Source of the DNA: CAWJMD01 sp963700925
GTDB lineage: Bacteria; Actinomycetota; Actinomycetes; Actinomycetales; CAWJMD01
Direction: 5' to 3'
Assembly (NCBI GenBank): GCA_963700925.1
Contig: OY969553.1
Span: 2,232,001-2,296,000 of the forward strand
DNA length: 64,000 nucleotides
The notes under the pieces were generated by a model. It saw only the letters and a program-made list of their open reading frames with translations. It was not told the DNA's origin and ran no database searches. This document shows positions 8,078 through 16,781 of the stretch, piece after piece; the stretch's first letter is position 1, and each line of letters opens with the position of its first letter. Both the position numbers and the translations under genes were made by a program.

Positions 8078-8122
8078 GTGACCACGACCAGCCGGCGAGG
8101 CCAGACGTGCGCCTGCTGCTGA
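8078..8122 (+). CDS. short upstream ORF overlapping the EccC-type start
   Basis: GTG 8078 opens a 14-codon ORF (VTTTSRRGQTCACC, stop TGA 8120-8122). A very strong Shine-Dalgarno, AGGGGGAGA (8064-8072), sits five bases upstream, the same style as that before the WXG genes. The ATPase gene starts inside it, in another frame, at GTG 8107. The last four codons are Cys-Ala-Cys-Cys. The ribosome-binding site and overlap suggest a translated leader that couples or attenuates the ATPase; this is inference. Confidence 0.5.
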   Translation: MTTTSRRGQTCACC

Positions 8123-11100
8123 CGGCCCTGCACGTCGCCGACGAGCGCCGGGCCGACCTGGCGGTCGAGTGCGAGGACGACGCGACCGTCGCCGACGTCG
8201 CGCGCCGGCTCGCCGAGCGGCTCGGCCTGGCCCCGGTCCCGCAGACGACGCGCCAGGTGGCCCACCTCGGCCTGGTCCGCGACCTCCCTGCTGCCGGCCA
8301 GCCGCTGGAGGCTCTGCCGCCGCCGCGTGCGCCCGACCTGTGGATCGGCGACCACCTGCTCGACCCGTTGCAGAGGGTGTCCGCCAGCGAGCTGCGTCAC
8401 GGCATGCTCGTGGGCGTCGGCGGGCCGGTGCCGGCCGTGCTGGCCGAGCCGGACGGCACCGTGGAGGTGCGCGTCGCCTCGGGCCCGGGCTCCGGCGTGG
8501 TGCACCGTCTCTCCCCCGGTGACTACCTCGTCGGCTCCGGCGCGGACTGCGAGATCCGGTTGGAGGACCCCTCCCTGCCCGAGGTGCTGGCCCGGGTCGA
8601 GGTCGACCTGTCGGGAGACGTGCGGGTGCAGGCGACCGAGGAGGTCGCCGGCGAGAGCATCCCGGCGCCCGAGCGGCGGGCCCCGCTGACCGGTCCGATC
8701 GTCGTCTCCGAGCGCGAGGCGCCCGCGCCTGAGCCGAAGAAGCGTCGCCGCCGGCGTCTGCGTCGGGGGCGCCGCAAGAAGTCCGACGACGCGCTCGCCG
8801 AGGTCGCCACTCCGCACCGCAGCGTCGACCCCGCCGACGATCGCGCCCTGGTGGAGATCGACCGGACCCGCGTCCCGGCCGAGGGCACGACCTGGACACC
8901 CGGTGACGCGATGACCATCGGCACGGTGATGCTCGAGCTGGCGGTCCCCCGTCCGCCCGACGCCTCGCTCTCACCGAGCCCCGGCGGAGCGACCCTCGAC
9001 TACAACCGGCCACCGCGGTTGCTGCCCGCGCCGCGCAAGACCGAGTTCTCGCTGCCCCGGGTGCCCGTGAAGCCCGAGAAGATGCCGATGCCGTTCCTGA
9101 TGGTGATCGCGCCGATCTTCATGGGCGGAATGATGTACACGATGACGCGCTCGCCCTACACGCTGATGTTCGTGGCGATGTCGCCGCTGATGATGATCGC
9201 CAACTTCTCGCAGGGGCGCACCAGCCAGAAGTCCCGGTACAAGCGGCAGCTGGTCGAGCACAAGGAGCGCGAGCTCGCGATCCAAGAGGAGGCGCACGCC
9301 GCCCTGGTGACCGAGCGCACGGCGCGGCGGCGCGACTTCCCCGACCCGGGCGAGGTGCTGCTGTTCGCGACCGGCCCACGGGCACGGCTGTGGGAGCGAC
9401 GTCGCGGCCATCCCGACTGGATGGAAGCCAGGGTCGGCACGGCCGACCGGGCCAGCGAGGTGCAGCTGCGTGACCCCGCCCGGGAGAGCCACCAGGGGCC
9501 GCTGACGTGGACTGCTCCCGACGTGCCGGTGACGCTGCCGCTAGTCAGGCTCGGTGTCGTGGGCCTCGCCGGCGAGGGCTCGATGCCGCGCCGGATGGCC
9601 CGCTGGGTGGTCGCGCAGGTGGCCACGCTGCACAGCCCCGCTGATGTTCAGGTCGTGGTGCTGGTCGCGCACGGTGAGGAGGCGGGGACCGAGGAGTCAG
9701 CCGCGGGACCGGCCGCCCGCGCGGAGGCCGAGTGGCAGTGGGTCCGATGGCTGCCGCACCTTCGCGCCGGCGCGGAGTCGGCGACGCTGGCGCGGGTGGG
9801 CGCCGACGACGCGTCGACCAGCCAGCGCATCATGGAGCTGCTGGCGCTGCTCGAGCAGCGCCGCGTCCACGCAGAGAAGGGCGCCGAGCCCGAGTCGTTC
9901 GACCCCGTGCTGGTGGTGCTCGACGGCGCGCGCGAGCTGCGGCTGCGAAACGGCATGATCACCCTGCTGCGGCAGGGTCCCGAGCACGGCATTGTGTTCT
10001 GCTGCCTCGATGCCGACGCCCGGCTGCTGCCGGAGGAGTGCCGAGCCGTGGTCAGCACCGACCCGACCGACCCCACCGGCCTGACCCAGCGCGTCGACGT
10101 CACCGGCCAGGGCAGCACCGACGGCGTGCGGCCCGACGTGGTGTCCACCGCATGGTGCGAGCGGGTCTCGCGGGCACTGTCACCGGTCAAGGACGTCAGC
10201 GAGGTCGGGGCGGCGTCGACCGTGCCGACCAGCAGCCGCCTGCTGGAGGTGATCCGCCTCGACCCGCCGACCCCGGAGAAGGTCGCCGCGATCTGGCAGC
10301 GGGGCGGACGGACGACCGCCGCCGTGATCGGGGAGCGCGCGTCGGGGCCCTTCGAGCTCGACATCCGCCGCGACGGCCCCCACGGTCTCGTCGCGGGCAC
10401 CACCGGGTCCGGCAAGTCCGAGCTGCTGCAGACCATCATCGCGTCGCTGGCCGTCGGCAACCGGCCCGACGAGATGACGTACGTGCTGGTCGACTACAAG
10501 GGCGGCGCGGCGTTCAAGGACTGCAAGGACCTGCCGCACACCGTCGGCATGGTCACCGACCTCGACGGCCACCTGACCGGGCGTGCCCTCGACAGCCTCG
10601 GTGCCGAGCTGCGGCGTCGCGAGCACCAGCTCGCCGGGGCCGGCGCGAAGGACATCGAGGACTACCTGGCGCTCCGAGCCCCCAACGCGGTAGGCGCTGA
10701 GGCCGCCACTGCAGAGCCGATGCCCCGGCTGCTGATCGTGATCGACGAGTTCGCCGCGCTGGTCTCCGAGCTGCCCGACTTCGTCACGGGGCTCGTCGAC
10801 ATCGCCCGCCGCGGACGGTCGCTGGGTGTGCACCTGATCCTGGCCACGCAGCGACCGGCCGGCGTCGTGAGCGCCGAGATCAAGTCGAACACCAACCTGC
10901 GCATCGCCTTGCGGGTCACCGACGTCTCCGACAGCGAGGACGTCATCGACGCCAAGGACGCGGCCCAGATCGCCCAGTCGACGCCGGGCCGGGCGCTGGC
11001 CAGGCTTGGCCACTCGTCGCTTGTCACCTTCCAGTCGTCGCGGGTCGGGGGACGGCCCCGCGGTGCCGACGAGGCAGCCGAGGTGGGCCTGCGCGAGGTG

Positions 11101-12951
11101 TCGTGGTCGGCGCTCGGCGCTGCCCCGCCGGCGAAGGGTGGAGGCGAGGAGGAGGACGACATCAACGTCCCCACCGACCTGAAGGCTCTGGTCACCGCCA
11201 TCAACGCGGCCAGCGAGGCGATGGGCGTGCACTCGCCACCGAGCCCGTGGCTGCCGCCGCTGCAGGACATCGTGGTGCTCGACGACCTCTGGGGCGAGAG
11301 TCACCAGGCCGGGCAGCCTCCGGTGGCCGGACGGGTGGTGCCGCTCCCCCTGGGCATGGCCGACTACCCGCGGCTGCAGCGCCAGGACCCGATCACCTGG
11401 GACCTGGAGAAGGGCGGTCACCTGGCCTTCACCGGGCAGCCGCGCTCGGGCCGGTCGAGCGCCCTGCGGCTGGTGGCGGGGGGCGTCGCCGACGCGCTGT
11501 CGCCGCTCGACGTGCACCTGTACGGCATCGACTGCGGCAACAACGCACTGCTCCCCCTGGTCGCGCTGCCGCACACGGGGGCGGTCGTCACCCGCGACCA
11601 GCCGGACCGGGTTCGGCGGCTCGTCGACCTGCTGAACCGCGAGGTCGGACGGCGGCAGCAGCTGCTTGCCGAGCAGGGCTACGCCGACCTCAGCGAGCAG
11701 AGACGGGCGGTCGAGCGCGACGGCCGTCCCGACGACCGGCTCCCGTACTTCGTGGTGCTCATCGACCGCTGGGAAGGCCTGGTCGCCGCGTTCGAGTCGG
11801 TTGACTCCGGCGTGATCATCGAGCAGCTCAGCCTGCTGATGCGCGAGGGTGCCGGGGTCGGCCTGCGGTTCGTGCTCTCGGGCGACCGATCCTTGCTGAC
11901 GGGGCGGATGTCGACGCTGGTCGAGGACCGCGTGGTGCTGAGACTGCCTGCGGCCGAGGACTACTCGCTGATCGGGATGCGTCCGAAGGACGTGCCGCTG
12001 TCGATGCCGGAGGGCCGGGCCTTCCGAGCAGAGGGCGCCGTCGAGATGCAGGTGGCGCTGCTCGACGAGGACCCCAGCGGCACCGCTCAGGTCGCTGCCC
12101 TGCAGCGGCTCGCGCGTCAGGCGAAGGAGTCGACCGGCCGGGTGCCCGAGGAGCGGCGCCCCGCACGCGTCGACGAGCTGCCGTCGACGATCACCTACGC
12201 CGCGTCACGAGCCCTCAGCGAGCGCCGGCTGGAACGCTCCACGCTGGTCGTGGGGGTCGGTGGCGACACCCTGGGACTGCGCACCCACGACGTGCTGGAG
12301 GACGGTCCAGGCTTCCTGGTCGTCGGCCCGCCGCGGTCGGGGCGGTCGACCGCGCTGGTGAACATGGTGGTCGACGCGACTGCGCGCGGCTGGCAAGCCG
12401 TCCTGCTGACTCCGCGGCGCAGCCCCCTGAAGGACCTGGCGAGGACGCGGGGCGTGAAGGCCGTCTACGACGACACCGTGTCGGTCGAGGATTTGCGACA
12501 GGCGCTGGCGACCAAGCGGGCTCCGCGCATCGTCGTCGTCGACGACTACGAGATCCTCGGCGCCGACCATCTCCTCGTCCCCGTGCTCGAGGACTACCTC
12601 AAGGAGGTGCGCGACACCGTTGACGCCCTGGTCATCGGCGCCGGCATCGACGAGGTGCAGCAGTACTACCGCGGGCCTACCGCGATGATGCGCCGCTCGC
12701 GCACGGGCCTGATCATGGCTCCGCGTTCGGCGTCGGACGGTGACGTGTTCACCACGCGGCTGCCACGGTCGGTGGCGGGCGCGGCTCCGATGGGTCGCGG
12801 CCTGTACGTCACCAACCGTGGGTGGGAGTGGGTCCAGGTGCCCGCCGCGCCGGCCGTCAGTGCTCCGGTCGCGCGGCCGTCGAGGCCTGCGCGCGTGACG
12901 GAGCCCCCGGAGGCGACGGAGGCCACGGAGGCCACGGAGGCCACGGAGTGA
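8107..12951 (+). CDS. EccC/EssC-type FtsK/SpoIIIE ATPase of a type VII-like secretion system
   Basis: 1614 residues. GTG 8107 has CGAGG six bases upstream, and an in-frame stop at 8062 leaves no earlier start. Residues 1-80 look ubiquitin-like (MRLLLTALHV then ATVADVARRLAERLG), as in YukD/EccD. An FHA-like segment follows (about 120-185), then two membrane helices (about 325-370) and three FtsK ATPase modules. Walker A of the first is canonical (GTTGSGKSE, about 764) with Walker B LLIVIDEF (about 875). The second and third have Arg for Lys (GQPRSGRSS about 1110, GPPRSGRST about 1406) and are probably degenerate. FHA at the N-terminus is an EssC trait; EccB, EccD, EccE and MycP are absent here. 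The C-terminus ends in Glu-Ala-Thr repeats, and the stop overlaps the next GTG. Confidence 0.88.
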   Translation: MRLLLTALHVADERRADLAVECEDDATVADVARRLAERLGLAPVPQTTRQVAHLGLVRDLPAAGQPLEALPPPRAPDLWIGDHLLDPLQRVSASELRHGMLVGVGGPVPAVLAEPDGTVEVRVASGPGSGVVHRLSPGDYLVGSGADCEIRLEDPSLPEVLARVEVDLSGDVRVQATEEVAGESIPAPERRAPLTGPIVVSEREAPAPEPKKRRRRRLRRGRRKKSDDALAEVATPHRSVDPADDRALVEIDRTRVPAEGTTWTPGDAMTIGTVMLELAVPRPPDASLSPSPGGATLDYNRPPRLLPAPRKTEFSLPRVPVKPEKMPMPFLMVIAPIFMGGMMYTMTRSPYTLMFVAMSPLMMIANFSQGRTSQKSRYKRQLVEHKERELAIQEEAHAALVTERTARRRDFPDPGEVLLFATGPRARLWERRRGHPDWMEARVGTADRASEVQLRDPARESHQGPLTWTAPDVPVTLPLVRLGVVGLAGEGSMPRRMARWVVAQVATLHSPADVQVVVLVAHGEEAGTEESAAGPAARAEAEWQWVRWLPHLRAGAESATLARVGADDASTSQRIMELLALLEQRRVHAEKGAEPESFDPVLVVLDGARELRLRNGMITLLRQGPEHGIVFCCLDADARLLPEECRAVVSTDPTDPTGLTQRVDVTGQGSTDGVRPDVVSTAWCERVSRALSPVKDVSEVGAASTVPTSSRLLEVIRLDPPTPEKVAAIWQRGGRTTAAVIGERASGPFELDIRRDGPHGLVAGTTGSGKSELLQTIIASLAVGNRPDEMTYVLVDYKGGAAFKDCKDLPHTVGMVTDLDGHLTGRALDSLGAELRRREHQLAGAGAKDIEDYLALRAPNAVGAEAATAEPMPRLLIVIDEFAALVSELPDFVTGLVDIARRGRSLGVHLILATQRPAGVVSAEIKSNTNLRIALRVTDVSDSEDVIDAKDAAQIAQSTPGRALARLGHSSLVTFQSSRVGGRPRGADEAAEVGLREVSWSALGAAPPAKGGGEEEDDINVPTDLKALVTAINAASEAMGVHSPPSPWLPPLQDIVVLDDLWGESHQAGQPPVAGRVVPLPLGMADYPRLQRQDPITWDLEKGGHLAFTGQPRSGRSSALRLVAGGVADALSPLDVHLYGIDCGNNALLPLVALPHTGAVVTRDQPDRVRRLVDLLNREVGRRQQLLAEQGYADLSEQRRAVERDGRPDDRLPYFVVLIDRWEGLVAAFESVDSGVIIEQLSLLMREGAGVGLRFVLSGDRSLLTGRMSTLVEDRVVLRLPAAEDYSLIGMRPKDVPLSMPEGRAFRAEGAVEMQVALLDEDPSGTAQVAALQRLARQAKESTGRVPEERRPARVDELPSTITYAASRALSERRLERSTLVVGVGGDTLGLRTHDVLEDGPGFLVVGPPRSGRSTALVNMVVDATARGWQAVLLTPRRSPLKDLARTRGVKAVYDDTVSVEDLRQALATKRAPRIVVVDDYEILGADHLLVPVLEDYLKEVRDTVDALVIGAGIDEVQQYYRGPTAMMRRSRTGLIMAPRSASDGDVFTTRLPRSVAGAAPMGRGLYVTNRGWEWVQVPAAPAVSAPVARPSRPARVTEPPEATEATEATEATE
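12909..12947 (+). repeat. 9-bp repeat encoding Glu-Ala-Thr at the ATPase C-terminus
   Basis: GAGGCCACG-type units (first copy GAGGCGACG) repeat four times in frame, ending at the stop/start overlap with the next gene. Copy number can vary by replication slippage without breaking the frame. Confidence 0.7.
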
Positions 12952-13661
12952 GGGGGTCGCTGCGTGCAGCGGCAGCCCTTGTCGCCGGTTGCGTCGCGAT
13001 CCTGGTCACGGTCACCGCGTGCGACCCGGATACCGACGAGGTGACGCCGTCCGGCCCCGGTCTGGGGTCGCTGGAGACGCTGGAGAAGGTGTCCGCGCCA
13101 GACGTCGAGGACCTCGCGGCGGTCGGCCTGCCGGATGTCACCGCGGAGCCGGTCGAGATGCCGGAAACGTCGCCGACCGACCCGTGCGACCCGACCGCGG
13201 CGACGCCACTGGCCGGGGTCGGCGAGTGGGAGCACGCGCACAGCGCCAGTCTCGAGTCGGCTGACGAGTCGACCCAGAAGGTCTCGTACGGCGTCCAGGT
13301 GTGGCGGTTCTCCGACGCGGACGGACCGAGGGATGTCCTGGAGGCCCTGCGCGCCGCTGCGGACGCCTGTCCGGTGACGGAGATCGGCGGCGTCACCGTG
13401 ACGCCGGTCCGCCCGCCGACGGCAGGCGTACAGCAGGTCGTCACCGGCTGGGACCTCGCCGTCGCCGGCGTCAGCACGAGCAGGCGCACCGCCTACGCCG
13501 TGGTCGAGCGCAGCCTGGTGGAGGTCACCCTCGGCTACCGGACGGACAGGCCCCTCGTCCCGGACGACGCTGCGTCGCAGCTGGCCGGCCGAGTGAGCAT
13601 GCGGATGGTGCCGGTCGAACGCGCGCTGGTGGAGGAGGAGCGTGACGTGCAGGACGCGTGA
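12948..13661 (+). CDS. lipoprotein A of secretion cassette 1
   Basis: 237 residues from GTG 12948, overlapping the ATPase stop (GTGA). The signal peptide ends in the lipobox T-V-T-A-C. The mature protein starts with an acidic linker, then PTDPCDPTAATPLAGVGEW, GVQVWRFSDADGPRDVLEAL and ADACPVTEI. The same three landmarks occur in lipoprotein A of cassette 2 (PPDPCDPVSQERLAGVPEW, VWRYESPDQAREVLAAV, VAACPPTI), so the two are paralogues. The fold resembles small sensor-domain or PknH-like extracellular lipoproteins, but I cannot assign a family. Likely surface-exposed and made together with the ATPase. Confidence 0.8.
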   Translation: MRGSLRAAAALVAGCVAILVTVTACDPDTDEVTPSGPGLGSLETLEKVSAPDVEDLAAVGLPDVTAEPVEMPETSPTDPCDPTAATPLAGVGEWEHAHSASLESADESTQKVSYGVQVWRFSDADGPRDVLEALRAAADACPVTEIGGVTVTPVRPPTAGVQQVVTGWDLAVAGVSTSRRTAYAVVERSLVEVTLGYRTDRPLVPDDAASQLAGRVSMRMVPVERALVEEERDVQDA

Positions 13662-13680
13662 GTGCGGCCGCAGTACCTGC

Positions 13681-13720
13681 GTGGTCCCGATTGACCACGT
13701 TAGAGTGACTTTGTTCTGAT
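13681..13720 (+). promoter_or_regulatory. candidate promoter with overlapping inverted repeat, cassette 1
   Basis: TTGACC (13691-13696), an 18-base spacer and TCTGAT (13715-13720) form a plausible sigma-A promoter 25 bases before the WXG-like start. The inverted repeat GTGGTC-N6-GACCAC (13681-13698) covers the -35, as an operator would. Confidence 0.4.
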
Positions 13721-13744
13721 CGGATGACCGTACGAGGGGGAACC

Positions 13745-14086
13745 ATGGCCGAGGAAGAAGAAGCGCCCGTCCAGAAGCCGAACCTGTTGGTGCCGCGGCT
13801 GGCAAGGGCGGTCGAGGCGGCCCAGACCGCGGTGGAGACCGTGTCGAGCAACGGGCAGAACCCCGCGTCAGCGGCCTCGACGGCGATCACCGGCGGCGCC
13901 TGGGTCTCCAGCCCGACCGCCGACAACTTCGTCACGGACATCACGGGCATGGGCACGACCATCAAGAACGCCTTCGACAATGCCCAGGCCCACCTGGCGG
14001 GCATCACCGAGCCGGCGACCGTGGCCGTCCCCGGCCCGCAGGCGTGGAAGGCCGACGCCCGACTGCTGCACCAGATGGAGATGTGA
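13745..14086 (+). CDS. small WXG100-like protein of cassette 1
   Basis: 113 residues, ATG 13745 after a strong GAGGGGGAA site. An acidic N-terminus with QKPNLL leads into two helices joined by a turn with the central Trp (GGAWVSSPTADNFVTDI), the WXG100-like layout. It ends with the motif VPGPQAWKAD. The counterpart in cassette 2 (17626-17970) shares QKPNLL, the W-x-S turn (GAWESPDAAAFVTDL) and VPGPQEWKAD. The gene precedes the large DUF6571-like gene by three bases, so the two products may form a secreted heterodimer, as WXG100 proteins do with LXG or larger substrates (inference). Confidence 0.72.
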   Translation: MAEEEEAPVQKPNLLVPRLARAVEAAQTAVETVSSNGQNPASAASTAITGGAWVSSPTADNFVTDITGMGTTIKNAFDNAQAHLAGITEPATVAVPGPQAWKADARLLHQMEM

Positions 14087-14089
14087 GCC

Positions 14090-16171
14090 GTGACCACCGT
14101 CAGCATCGACATCGGCCCCCTCCAGGGCGCCATCGACTCCCTCAACACGCTCGCCGAGACCGCGCGAGGTCAGAAGTCCATCGTCACCGCGCGGGCCGAC
14201 TCGGCCACCCACTCGGTGTCGTCTCAGCTCAGCGGGGTCGACGCCAAGGCCGGCGAGATCGAGGAGGCGGCCAAGGGGTTGCAGGCCCGCCTCGACCTCG
14301 CCGTCATCGTCAACAGCGGCGACGACGGCTTCCCCACGTCGGGCGTGGTCTCCTACACCCTGCCCGACGGTGCGAGCGACACGGTGCACGCGGTCGAGCA
14401 GATGCTCGGCGCCGAGATGGCGCAGGCGACCGAGAACCCGCTGCTGACCTACGACAAGGAGATGTTCTCCTCGTTCCAGCAGCGCTTCGCGCGGTGGACC
14501 GAAGACACGACGGTGATGCCCGCCTTCTACGAGGCGGCCACCGCGGACGGCCTGCTCACGTTCATGAGCGCCGTTGCCGACGACACCTCCGGCGAGGCGG
14601 TCAACCTCGACATCCGGCAGAACATGCTGGAGAACCTGCAGACCGGGCTCGAGACGTGCAGCACCGTCTGGCCGACCTCGGAAGCACACGCCTACGCGAC
14701 CGCGCTCGTCGAGTCCGCCACCAGCAACGACGAGACGAACTTCGCGCTGGCCGGCTCGAAGACGGCCGCCCTGTCGTACCTGCTGTACGACGGCGAGTAC
14801 GCCACGCCGTTCCTGACGAAGGTGGGAGAGGGCCTCGACCAATACGAGCGGGTCGAGATGGACGGCACGAACCACCTGTGGAGCAACCGGATGGCATCCG
14901 GGTATGACTGGATGGAGATGTTCCCGTACGAGGCTGGGGGCGCCCACTTCGACCCGATGGCCGGTCTCATGTCCGCGTTCGGGAACAACGCGGAGGCGTC
15001 GCTGGAGTTCTTCTCCGCGGGCGACGGCGACGACGAGGACCACCTCGACGACCGGCAGAAGTACTACATCCATGACCGCACCTGGACCCATGACGGTTTC
15101 GTCAGCGTCAGCGAGGCGCTGCTGTCGGCGACCACCGACCCCTCGATCATGGGCGACCCCGAGAGTGCCTCCCAGGCGGCCGATCTCGTGGTGAACGCGG
15201 TCAACATGCTGGGCCACCGCGACGGGATCGGCTTCTACGACGCGGGGATGTTCGGCACCGACATCGACCACAGCTCCGCGGCGTCGGAGAACTTCGCGAA
15301 GATGCTGACGCCGTACATGTACGGGGTCGACTTCACGCTGCAGGGCAACGACAACCCCGACTGGGACGCCGGCCACACCGCCGACGGCATGCAGCTGCTC
15401 TACTACGACGGCCAGGTCGACAACGTCCCGATCTTCAACGAGGACTCGCTGAACAAGTTCATCGCGCTCGCCGGCGGGTCGCCCGAGGGGCTGGCCGAGA
15501 TGCGGACCGGCCTGAACGACTACACGGCGCAGAAGTACGGTCTCGCGGCCGACCGGCTTGAGGAGTCGATCGACCCCGCGACCGGCCAGCCGGACCCCGA
15601 CGCGTTCGTCGGCTTCCAGAACGCCTACCTCAGCCAGGGGGCGATGGAGGGCACCTTCGTCAACGCCATCGGCGACTCCGAAGTGGCCCGCGCCAAGGGC
15701 GAGGACGAGACCCGCCAGGCCTGGGTGGACCTCGCGAGCGGTGTCGTCGGCACGATCCCGGTGACCAAGCTGGCGGGTGGCGACGAGCTGGCGGAGACGG
15801 TGATCTCTTTCGCCGTCGACCAGGCCTCGTCCGCCGCCACGGACGCCGCCTCCGAGCACTTCGCTACGGCGGAGGAGCGCACCGTCGACGAGCAGAACAG
15901 CTTCGCCGACCAGACCCTCAACCAGTCGCAGTACAACGTGTTCAGCGCACTGGCGGACACCGATCTTCTGCCGCCGCAGGCGCTCGACGGACCCTGGGCA
16001 CCGCACGGCAACCTGGTGTCGTACGAGGAGTTCCAGGAGCTGTCGGCCGGCGACCAGTCGCGCGCGATGGCCCTGTTCAACAGCGCCGACACCGGGGGCG
16101 GCAACTACTACAACCTCTATCAGTTCGAAGGTACGTTCAACGACCAGTTCCGCGATCCCTTCGGAGACTGA
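14090..16171 (+). CDS. large DUF6571-like putative type VII substrate, cassette 1
   Basis: 693 residues from GTG 14090, three bases after the WXG-like gene. The first 75 residues are helical and WXG/LXG-like (SIDIGPLQGAIDSLNTLAET). The body has the landmarks DPMAGLMSAFGNNAEASLEF, an Asp/His-rich stretch HLDDRQKYYIHDRTW and a helical C-terminal region with NQSQYNVFSALADTDLLPP. There is no signal peptide or lipobox. The 665-residue protein at 17970 aligns along its length. The pattern fits DUF6571 proteins of actinobacteria, uncharacterised and often next to WXG-like genes. I see no recognised toxin motif. Export by the adjacent ATPase is an inference from context. Confidence 0.72.
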   Translation: MTTVSIDIGPLQGAIDSLNTLAETARGQKSIVTARADSATHSVSSQLSGVDAKAGEIEEAAKGLQARLDLAVIVNSGDDGFPTSGVVSYTLPDGASDTVHAVEQMLGAEMAQATENPLLTYDKEMFSSFQQRFARWTEDTTVMPAFYEAATADGLLTFMSAVADDTSGEAVNLDIRQNMLENLQTGLETCSTVWPTSEAHAYATALVESATSNDETNFALAGSKTAALSYLLYDGEYATPFLTKVGEGLDQYERVEMDGTNHLWSNRMASGYDWMEMFPYEAGGAHFDPMAGLMSAFGNNAEASLEFFSAGDGDDEDHLDDRQKYYIHDRTWTHDGFVSVSEALLSATTDPSIMGDPESASQAADLVVNAVNMLGHRDGIGFYDAGMFGTDIDHSSAASENFAKMLTPYMYGVDFTLQGNDNPDWDAGHTADGMQLLYYDGQVDNVPIFNEDSLNKFIALAGGSPEGLAEMRTGLNDYTAQKYGLAADRLEESIDPATGQPDPDAFVGFQNAYLSQGAMEGTFVNAIGDSEVARAKGEDETRQAWVDLASGVVGTIPVTKLAGGDELAETVISFAVDQASSAATDAASEHFATAEERTVDEQNSFADQTLNQSQYNVFSALADTDLLPPQALDGPWAPHGNLVSYEEFQELSAGDQSRAMALFNSADTGGGNYYNLYQFEGTFNDQFRDPFGD

Positions 16172-16175
16172 TCTC

Positions 16176-16781
16176 GTGAGGCTCCTGCCCGTCGTGGCCG
16201 CGCCGTTCGCCTGCGTCCTGCTCCTGGCGGGGTGCACGGGGGACGACGACCCGACCCCCGAGCCCAGCCGGCCGACCGGCACGTTCGGAGCCGACGCGCT
16301 GCCGGGGGACGGCTGGGAGGTCGAGGGCGACCTCACCGAGCTCGCGTTGGGGGAGGGGTGTTCGCCGGAGAGCTTCGCGGTGAAGGTCGAGACCCCGAAC
16401 GACACCCCTGGCGGGCGCACCGCCTACGCGCGTGAAGGCGTTCGTGTCGTCAGTGGGGCCTGGCAGGTAGGTGAAGGGGCCGCAGCTGCCGCCCTGGAGA
16501 AGATCGCGTCAGCCGCGCAGGAGTGCGTGGGGGAGAACCCTGACAACACCTCGGGGCAGACCGGTTACGCACTGACGTCCGAGCCGGACGAGCTGCGGAT
16601 CAACGAGCAGTCGAGCTTCGATGGCGAGAACGGCGCCGTCGAACGCGTGTACTTCGCCGAGGGACCGGTGCTGGTGATGGTCTCGTCCGGGGCGCTCGAG
16701 GGTGCCCAGGCGCCCGACGTCGACGACCTCGTGGAGGCGGCGCGGGAGGCGGCCGCCGCCGCTGCGACTGTGGACGGCTGA
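16176..16781 (+). CDS. lipoprotein B of secretion cassette 1
   Basis: 201 residues, GTG 16176, four bases after the large substrate gene. The signal peptide ends L-L-L-A-G-C, and a Thr/Pro/Glu linker precedes a compact domain with two further Cys (GEGCSPESF, QECVGE). The position, immediately after a large secreted protein, is where immunity lipoproteins are often found, but no sequence feature proves that role. It is not clearly homologous to lipoprotein B of cassette 2. Its TGA overlaps a CTG that is the likely start of the next gene. Confidence 0.75.
   Translation: MRLLPVVAAPFACVLLLAGCTGDDDPTPEPSRPTGTFGADALPGDGWEVEGDLTELALGEGCSPESFAVKVETPNDTPGGRTAYAREGVRVVSGAWQVGEGAAAAALEKIASAAQECVGENPDNTSGQTGYALTSEPDELRINEQSSFDGENGAVERVYFAEGPVLVMVSSGALEGAQAPDVDDLVEAAREAAAAAATVDG

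Noticed and set aside
13868..16420. 850-codon open frame on the minus strand opposite the large cassette 1 gene
   Set aside because: The plus strand has coupled genes with recognisable families; the antisense frame lacks a ribosome-binding site and reads as repetitive Arg/Gly/Val, typical of GC-rich antisense frames.
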